Shown: positions 7,325 to 11,389 of the stretch, one piece after another
Numbering within the stretch: the stretch's first letter is position 1
How the letters are laid out: the number at the start of each line of letters is the position of its first letter
Source of the DNA: DAIPHL01 sp036771375
GTDB lineage: Bacteria; Synergistota; Synergistia; Synergistales; Synergistaceae
Direction of reading: 5' to 3'
Assembly: GCA_036771375.1 (NCBI GenBank)
Contig: DAIPHL010000067.1
Span: 1-11,389 of the forward strand
DNA length: 11,389 nucleotides
Translations under genes and position numbers: made by a program
Notes under the pieces: generated by a model
Database searches by the model: none
Seen by the model: only the letters and a program-made list of their open reading frames with translations
What the model was told of the DNA's origin: nothing

Positions 7325-8166
7325 TATCCTTCCTCCCTGTCCCCCAACACACGGAGAAAACCGCGAATCAAGCGGGCCAACGAACCCGAAGCCCTGTCCA
7401 TTCCCTCCAGAACCTCCTCGTGGCTCAACCGCTCCGCCATCACGCCCGCCGCGTGGTTGGAAACGCAGGAGACAGCGCAGACCCGCATGCCCATATGGTT
7501 CGCGACGATGACTTCCGGCACGGTGGACATCCCCACCAGGTCGGCGCCGAGCAAACGAGACATGCGGATTTCGGCCGGTGTCTCGTACGATGGACCGGTG
7601 AAGGCGATGTATACGCCCTTGCGCAGCGTGATCCCCTCCGATCTCGCGACCTCCTCCAGGATACCGATGTACTCCCTGTCGTAGGCGTAGGTCATGTCCG
7701 GAAAGCGCGGGCCCTTCTTCTCCTCGTTGGGCCCGATCAGGGGATTCGTCCCCATGTGGTTGATATGATCGTAGATGGCGACGAGATCGCCGGGCGAATA
7801 CGCGAGGTTGACGCCGCCGGAAGCGTTCGTGGCAAACAGAGACGTCACCCCCAACTCGCCGAAGACCCTTATGGGGAATGTGATCTCGTCCATCGCGTAT
7901 CCCTCGTAGTAATGGGCACGGCCCTGCATCGTCACGACCGGAACGCCCTCGAGCATACCGATCACCAACCGTCCGGCGTGTCCGACCGCCGTCGTTCGGG
8001 GCCAGTACGGAATCTCATCGTAGCGGATAACAACGGGGTTTTCGACCGCATCAGCCACCGCTCCGAGGCCGGAACCGAGGATAATTCCGACCCGTGGGCG
8101 CGTATCCGTGCGCCGGCGAATCGCCGCCATCGCCTCGGTCGTCTTTTCGGAGCGAATCATGTCCAT
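7324..8166 (-). CDS. punA: Purine nucleoside phosphorylase (trimeric PunA type)
   Basis: This 280-residue enzyme splits inosine and guanosine (and deoxy forms) with phosphate into hypoxanthine or guanine and ribose-1-phosphate. It matches B. subtilis PunA across its length: LGSGLG with Ser32, QGRAHYYEGY (phosphate and sugar site, His85), TNASGGVN, MGTNPLIGPNE, GPSYETPAE with purine-site Glu195, and GMSTVPEVIVANH. Asn237 is the residue that favours 6-oxopurines in this family. I chose ATG 8166, which has GGAGG five bases upstream and gives the usual family length. An in-frame ATG at 8229 also has a GAGGG and would add 21 residues and overlap xerD; ATG 8160 is another option. It joins pdp through a TAATG overlap. 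No phosphopentomutase gene lies beside it. Confidence 0.95.
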   Translation of the reverse strand: MDMIRSEKTTEAMAAIRRRTDTRPRVGIILGSGLGAVADAVENPVVIRYDEIPYWPRTTAVGHAGRLVIGMLEGVPVVTMQGRAHYYEGYAMDEITFPIRVFGELGVTSLFATNASGGVNLAYSPGDLVAIYDHINHMGTNPLIGPNEEKKGPRFPDMTYAYDREYIGILEEVARSEGITLRKGVYIAFTGPSYETPAEIRMSRLLGADLVGMSTVPEVIVANHMGMRVCAVSCVSNHAAGVMAERLSHEEVLEGMDRASGSLARLIRGFLRVLGDREEG

Positions 8167-8203
8167 TCCTTCCTCCGTAACCTCCTTGATCGTCTTGATC
8201 AGT

Positions 8204-9154
8204 TCATGCGCGTGGGTGAAAACTGTCATAGATATCCCTCAATTCCGTGTCGAGATGCGCGTACTTCTCCGTCGTCGCGATCGAGGCGTGTCCCAGAAGC
8301 TCCTGGAGCGTACGCAGATCCATCCCCCTTCGCTGAAGATGTGTGGCAAAGGAATGCCGCAATACATGTGGGTGCAGGCGCGATTTTGCGATGCCTGCAC
8401 GTTTCCCCCATCGTTGCATTATATTCCATAACCCTCCTCGAAGCATCCTTCGCCCACGGGAGGAGAGAAAGAGAAAATCGTCGTCCGTGTTGTTTTCCCG
8501 GCAGAGCAGAAGCGGACGGGACTCCTCCAGATATCTTTTCACGGCGACTCGAAGGGCTCCCACGTAAGGAACGACCCTCTCCTTGCCGCCTTTTCCCCGT
8601 ACATAGAGCAAGCCACCGCTCTCGTCGATGTCCCGGAGCCGGATGGAGCAGAGCTCGCTCGCCCGAAGGCCGCAGCCATAGATCATCTCGATCATCGTCC
8701 TGTCCCGAATCCCCAGCGCGCGGCTGCGGGCCGAGGCTTCGGCCTTTCCTCCGTTCTCGACGCAACTGTCGAGAATACGCTCCACTTCGCCCTCGGTCAT
8801 GATTTGCGGAAGCGTCTTTTCACGCTTCGGAAGGGGGGGAAGTTCTCCCATGGAGCCCACCGTCCCGCTGTAGAGAAGATACTTCGAAAACGAGGAGAGG
8901 GTTGCAGCCCGGCGCATCCTCGTGCCGGCGCTCATTCCGTCGGTCGCAAGACGCTTGAGATAGCGGGAGAGAAGAACGCCATCCACCGGGTAATATCTCC
9001 TCGCGAGCCCGTCGCAGTACGATTTCCAATGGAGCAGATCCGTTCTGTACGCGCGCACCGTGTTGATGGAAGCGCCTCTCTCGAACTGCATGTAGTCCAG
9101 GAAGGAAGCGATCGTATCGTCCAGTTCGGGTTCGATCGCCGGCGCCATTCTCAT
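8204..9154 (-). CDS. xerD: Tyrosine recombinase XerC/XerD
   Basis: This 316-residue site-specific recombinase would resolve chromosome dimers at dif during division. The N-terminal SAM-like core-binding domain (about 10-95) is followed by a catalytic domain with all six active residues: Arg164 (CGLRASE), Lys188 (RGKGGKE), His263 and Arg266 (HPHVLRH), His289 (LLGHASI) and nucleophile Tyr298 (EKYAH). Length and motifs are those of housekeeping Xer proteins rather than phage integrases, and no attachment site or mobile genes surround it. I chose ATG 9154 because it overlaps the Nudix stop as ATGA; ATG 9172 and 9148 are alternatives, and no Shine-Dalgarno is clear. Its place before punA mirrors the xerD-(drm)-punA order of Firmicutes, which favours XerD over XerC, although the two are hard to tell apart by eye. 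Confidence 0.93.
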   Translation of the reverse strand: MRMAPAIEPELDDTIASFLDYMQFERGASINTVRAYRTDLLHWKSYCDGLARRYYPVDGVLLSRYLKRLATDGMSAGTRMRRAATLSSFSKYLLYSGTVGSMGELPPLPKREKTLPQIMTEGEVERILDSCVENGGKAEASARSRALGIRDRTMIEMIYGCGLRASELCSIRLRDIDESGGLLYVRGKGGKERVVPYVGALRVAVKRYLEESRPLLLCRENNTDDDFLFLSSRGRRMLRGGLWNIMQRWGKRAGIAKSRLHPHVLRHSFATHLQRRGMDLRTLQELLGHASIATTEKYAHLDTELRDIYDSFHPRA

Positions 9155-9702
9155 TTTTTCCGGTACAGCCACCAGTAGAGGCCGAGCAACGTCTTTCCGT
9201 CCGTGATCCTTCCCTCGGCGATCAGGCGTTCGACCTCCTCACGCGAGACGAAGTAGGGAACGATGGACTCGTCGTCGTCCTCGGGGAGTTTGCTGCGCGT
9301 GAGGCCGGTCGCGTAAAAGAGGACAAGACGTTCGTTCGAAAAACCGGGAGAGGAGTAGAATTGGGCTATCATCTCCATCTTCGACGGCTTCCAGCCCGTC
9401 TCCTCCTGAAGCTCCCGGGAGGCGGCGATCTCCATGTCCTCGCCCCGCTCGACGATTCCGGCGGGAAGCTCGATGATCGTTTCGCCGACCGGATATCGGA
9501 ACTGATCGATCAGAAGGATCTTCGAGACGTCGTTCTCGGCGATCACCACCACCGCAGGTTCGTGTTCGACGACCTCCCGTGCGGTTTCACGCCCGTTTTG
9601 CAGCCGCACTCGATCGACCCGCAGGTTGAGGATTCGCCCTTCGTAGATCGTTCTTCCGTCAATGCGGCTTTCATTTGTCGGCACAAAATTCTCTTCAATC
9701 AT
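9151..9702 (-). CDS. nudF: Nudix hydrolase, ADP-ribose pyrophosphatase
   Basis: This 183-residue enzyme is expected to cut ADP-ribose into AMP and ribose-5-phosphate. The Nudix box is complete from Gly82 to Trp104 (GIVERGE, then RELQEETGW), with the metal-binding glutamates at 97, 100 and 101. ELPAG just before it and SPGFSNE after it (118-124) are typical of the ADP-ribose branch of the family. The ATG at 9702 overlaps the fmt stop (ATGA) and has GGAGAG eight bases upstream. The stop overlaps xerD. The frame runs open for another 900 bases upstream, but that part is the shadow of fmt. Downstream punA and pdp also yield ribose phosphates, so a shared salvage role is plausible. Confidence 0.93.
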   Translation of the reverse strand: MIEENFVPTNESRIDGRTIYEGRILNLRVDRVRLQNGRETAREVVEHEPAVVVIAENDVSKILLIDQFRYPVGETIIELPAGIVERGEDMEIAASRELQEETGWKPSKMEMIAQFYSSPGFSNERLVLFYATGLTRSKLPEDDDESIVPYFVSREEVERLIAEGRITDGKTLLGLYWWLYRKK

Positions 9703-10673
9703 ACCAGACACTCTCCGTCCCCCGCCCGAAGACCCCGCCACCACTCGGACGCGGGCTGAATTTTTCTGCCCTCCATCTGCACGGAACAGAGCGCAAGAAG
9801 GCCGTTTCCCGTCCGAACGAGCGGCGTCCCTTCGCGCGACATCGCGAAGGTCCCCGGCGCCGACGTTCCTCTCCCGTCCTCCTCCGGGCGAGCCTCCAAT
9901 ATCCGCAGACGTTTTCCGCGGATCGTGGTCCAGGCACCCGGCTTCGGGGCGAGCGCACGGATTTTGAACGAGATCGAATCCGCGCGGGCCGACCAATCGA
10001 TCCGCTCCTCGGCCCGATCGATCTTCGGGGCGTACGTCGCAAGCGAATCGTCCTGTGCCGCGAAACGCCACTCCGAAAGCGGCGTACCGGACGCATATTC
10101 CACAAAGGCGTCTACGCCGACAGTCGCGGCACGATCGAGAAGAGAGCCTGTGTCGTCCGTCTCTTCGATCGAAATTTTTCTCTGCAACAGAATGGGACCG
10201 GAGTCCATCTGCTCGACCAGCTTGAAGACCGTGACGCCGGTCTCGCACAGACCGTCCATCAGCACCCGCTGAATCGGCGCCGCTCCCCTGTAGCGGGGAA
10301 GCATCGAAGGATGGATGTTGAGGCAGCCGATCGGCTCGTCCCGGGAGAGCAGCGGTTCTTTGATCAACTGGCCGAAATCCGTCACGAAGACCACGTCGAC
10401 GCGCCCCACGCCCTCCCCCCGTTTCAATCCGAGGACCCGCTCGTCCCTCGACGCCGCAGCCGAACGGACAAGCGGAACTCCCTCGAAACGTGGCGTTTCG
10501 AGGATCATGCTCTCGACCGGCGTGGGAGCGATCCTGTTTCCGCGCCCGGCGGGCTTCGGTGGAGCGGTCACGATCCAGGAGGGAAGACGCCACTCCGAAA
10601 GGAGATGGAGACACCGGGCGGCGAAGCCTCCCGACCCGACAAACGCGTAGGAGAGGGAATGCCCTGTCGTCAT
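9699..10673 (-). CDS. fmt: Methionyl-tRNA formyltransferase
   Basis: This 324-residue enzyme moves a formyl group from 10-formyl-tetrahydrofolate to Met-tRNA(fMet) for translation initiation. The N-terminal formyltransferase domain shows AFVGSGGFA at the start, KPAGRG (40-45), and the catalytic site with Asn119, His121 (NIHPSMLPRYRGAAPIQ) and Asp157 (EQMDSGPIL). The C-terminal tRNA-binding domain includes KIRALAPKPGAWT. One small departure is FVTDFGQLI, where many members have a VVAAYGQIL-like strand. The gene overlaps def (ATGA at 10673-10670) and the Nudix gene (ATGA at 9702-9699). It has no clear Shine-Dalgarno, so coupling to def is likely. def-fmt is a very common pair. Confidence 0.96.
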   Translation of the reverse strand: MTTGHSLSYAFVGSGGFAARCLHLLSEWRLPSWIVTAPPKPAGRGNRIAPTPVESMILETPRFEGVPLVRSAAASRDERVLGLKRGEGVGRVDVVFVTDFGQLIKEPLLSRDEPIGCLNIHPSMLPRYRGAAPIQRVLMDGLCETGVTVFKLVEQMDSGPILLQRKISIEETDDTGSLLDRAATVGVDAFVEYASGTPLSEWRFAAQDDSLATYAPKIDRAEERIDWSARADSISFKIRALAPKPGAWTTIRGKRLRILEARPEEDGRGTSAPGTFAMSREGTPLVRTGNGLLALCSVQMEGRKIQPASEWWRGLRAGDGECLV

Positions 10674-11164
10674 ACCGCGGACTTCGCCCGCCGGCTCATT
10701 TTTTTTCTCAGAAAACCGCGTTTCAGTGGCGAGAGATGATCGATCAACAGCTTCGCCCGAAGGTGATCGATCTCGTGGCTGAAGACACGGGCCAGAAAAC
10801 CCTCCACGATCTCATCGTGGCTCTCTCCCTGCTCGTCGAGATAACGGACCCGGATCTTGCTCGGCCTCGTCACTTCCTCGTACACGTCGGGAAAGCTCAG
10901 ACAGCCTTCGTCGCAACGCTCCTCTCCCTCTTCCTCGAGGATCTCGGGATTTACGAGGACCCTTCGTTCCCCCTCCCAGTCGATCACGACCAGCCTGACG
11001 GCATGCCCCACCTGCGGCGCGGCGAGCCCCACGCCCTTGGAGAAGTACATGGTCTCCCACATGTCCGCGATCAGCTTTTTGAGGCTCTCGTCGAAGGTTT
11101 CGATCGGCCTGGTCTCGGCTCTCAGCATCGGATTCGGATAGGTCAGGATCTCCAGTACGGCCAT
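10670..11164 (-). CDS. def: Peptide deformylase
   Basis: This 164-residue metalloenzyme removes the formyl group from the N-terminal methionine of new proteins. All three family motifs are present: GVGLAAPQ (44-51), EGCLS with metal ligand Cys88 (86-90) and HEIDH with ligands His130 and His134 and catalytic Glu131. After HEIDH the usual HLNG is HLRA, a small variation. The chosen start is ATG 11164, the normal family start, with GGGAGAG somewhat far upstream (about 11 bases). A TTG at 11182 would add six residues and is less likely. The stop overlaps fmt. It is the first firmly recognised gene of the minus-strand run. Confidence 0.96.
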   Translation of the reverse strand: MAVLEILTYPNPMLRAETRPIETFDESLKKLIADMWETMYFSKGVGLAAPQVGHAVRLVVIDWEGERRVLVNPEILEEEGEERCDEGCLSFPDVYEEVTRPSKIRVRYLDEQGESHDEIVEGFLARVFSHEIDHLRAKLLIDHLSPLKRGFLRKKMSRRAKSAV

Positions 11165-11191
11165 CGATTTGGTCTCTCCCAATGGTGTATT

Positions 11192-11356
11192 TTATCGATT
11201 CGTAAAAATCCTCTCATCGACCCGAAAAATCGCGGAGCGCGCGTGGATTTCTCTTTCCAGACGGACGCTGCCTTTAGAGATTGGGTTTTCGATATGGACG
11301 CCGTCCGTCGAAAACCCGACCTCCATCGTCACACCAGAAACGACGAACTCCTCCAT
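11192..11356 (-). CDS. Possible small protein of 54 residues, unknown function
   Basis: A short frame runs from ATG 11356 to TAA (11194-11192), 27 bases before def. The product starts MEEFVVSGVT and contains a charged stretch RLEREIHARS; it has no membrane segment, signal peptide or known motif. An in-frame TGA at 11368-11366 shows it is complete, not the tail of an upstream gene. The Shine-Dalgarno is weak. The same strand and tight spacing to def make it a plausible first member of the operon, but the length alone could arise by chance. Two other minus frames are open at the right edge and end at about 11334 and 11280; either could be the tail of a cut gene. Confidence 0.4.
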   Translation of the reverse strand: MEEFVVSGVTMEVGFSTDGVHIENPISKGSVRLEREIHARSAIFRVDERIFTNR

Positions 11357-11389
11357 GACTCGATCTCAGACATTTCGGATACGCCGACC

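Noticed and set aside
7420..8802. A 460-codon plus-strand frame opposite punA and xerD
   Set aside because: Composition is His/Arg-rich as expected of a mirror frame in GC-rich DNA, and both genes on the other strand are certain.
8204..9154. The tyrosine recombinase as a sign of an integrated mobile element
   Set aside because: All motifs and the length fit housekeeping Xer proteins. It is embedded in an overlapping housekeeping operon, and no attachment-site repeats or phage genes are seen.
9151..10614. A 487-codon minus frame that would fuse about 300 extra residues to the Nudix enzyme
   Set aside because: The extra part is Arg/Gly/Ser-rich shadow sequence running antisense to nothing and fully inside fmt in another frame. 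fmt has clear catalytic motifs, and the Nudix start at 9702 has an ATGA overlap and a Shine-Dalgarno.
1..11389. CRISPR arrays, tRNA or rRNA genes, insertion sequences
   Set aside because: No regularly spaced repeats, cloverleaf-like sequence, transposase frame or terminal inverted repeats were seen on either strand.

Overview
The window reads as one long, tightly packed set of genes on the minus strand (about 11.4 kb down to 1.0 kb). It converges on the tail of a plus-strand gene at the left edge. The DNA is GC-rich. The binding protein has a cleavable signal peptide without a lipobox, which suits a cell with an outer membrane. The mix of Firmicutes-like gene order with diderm features makes me think of Synergistota, but this is inference and not proven by the sequence.

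Layout. Positions 1-663 (+) hold the C-terminal part of a phosphoenolpyruvate-carboxykinase-like enzyme. Positions 664-1042 are non-coding, with a two-way terminator hairpin (760-799) and a second long imperfect hairpin (873-910) that I cannot assign. On the minus strand, in order of transcription, come a possible 54-residue protein (11356-11192), peptide deformylase (def), methionyl-tRNA formyltransferase (fmt), a Nudix ADP-ribose pyrophosphatase, a XerC/XerD tyrosine recombinase, purine nucleoside phosphorylase (punA), pyrimidine nucleoside phosphorylase (pdp), a small SigH-like sigma factor, a periplasmic substrate-binding protein, and a large hybrid sensor histidine kinase. Junctions are mostly ATGA or TAATG overlaps. 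The only gaps inside the run are 37 bp (xerD-punA), 57 bp (sigma-binding protein) and 4 bp (binding protein-kinase), so co-transcription is likely.

How the genes fit together. def and fmt handle the formyl group of initiator methionine. The Nudix hydrolase, punA and pdp form a nucleotide and nucleoside salvage block that yields ribose phosphates and free bases. The order nudix-xerD-punA-pdp resembles the Firmicutes locus that continues into dacF-spoIIAA-spoIIAB-sigF. Here the phosphopentomutase gene is missing, and the position after pdp is taken by a different, SigH-like sigma factor, followed by a binding-protein/sensor-kinase pair with no transporter genes. That last trio (sigma factor, orphan binding protein, hybrid kinase) is the part most worth a closer look as a candidate sensing system.
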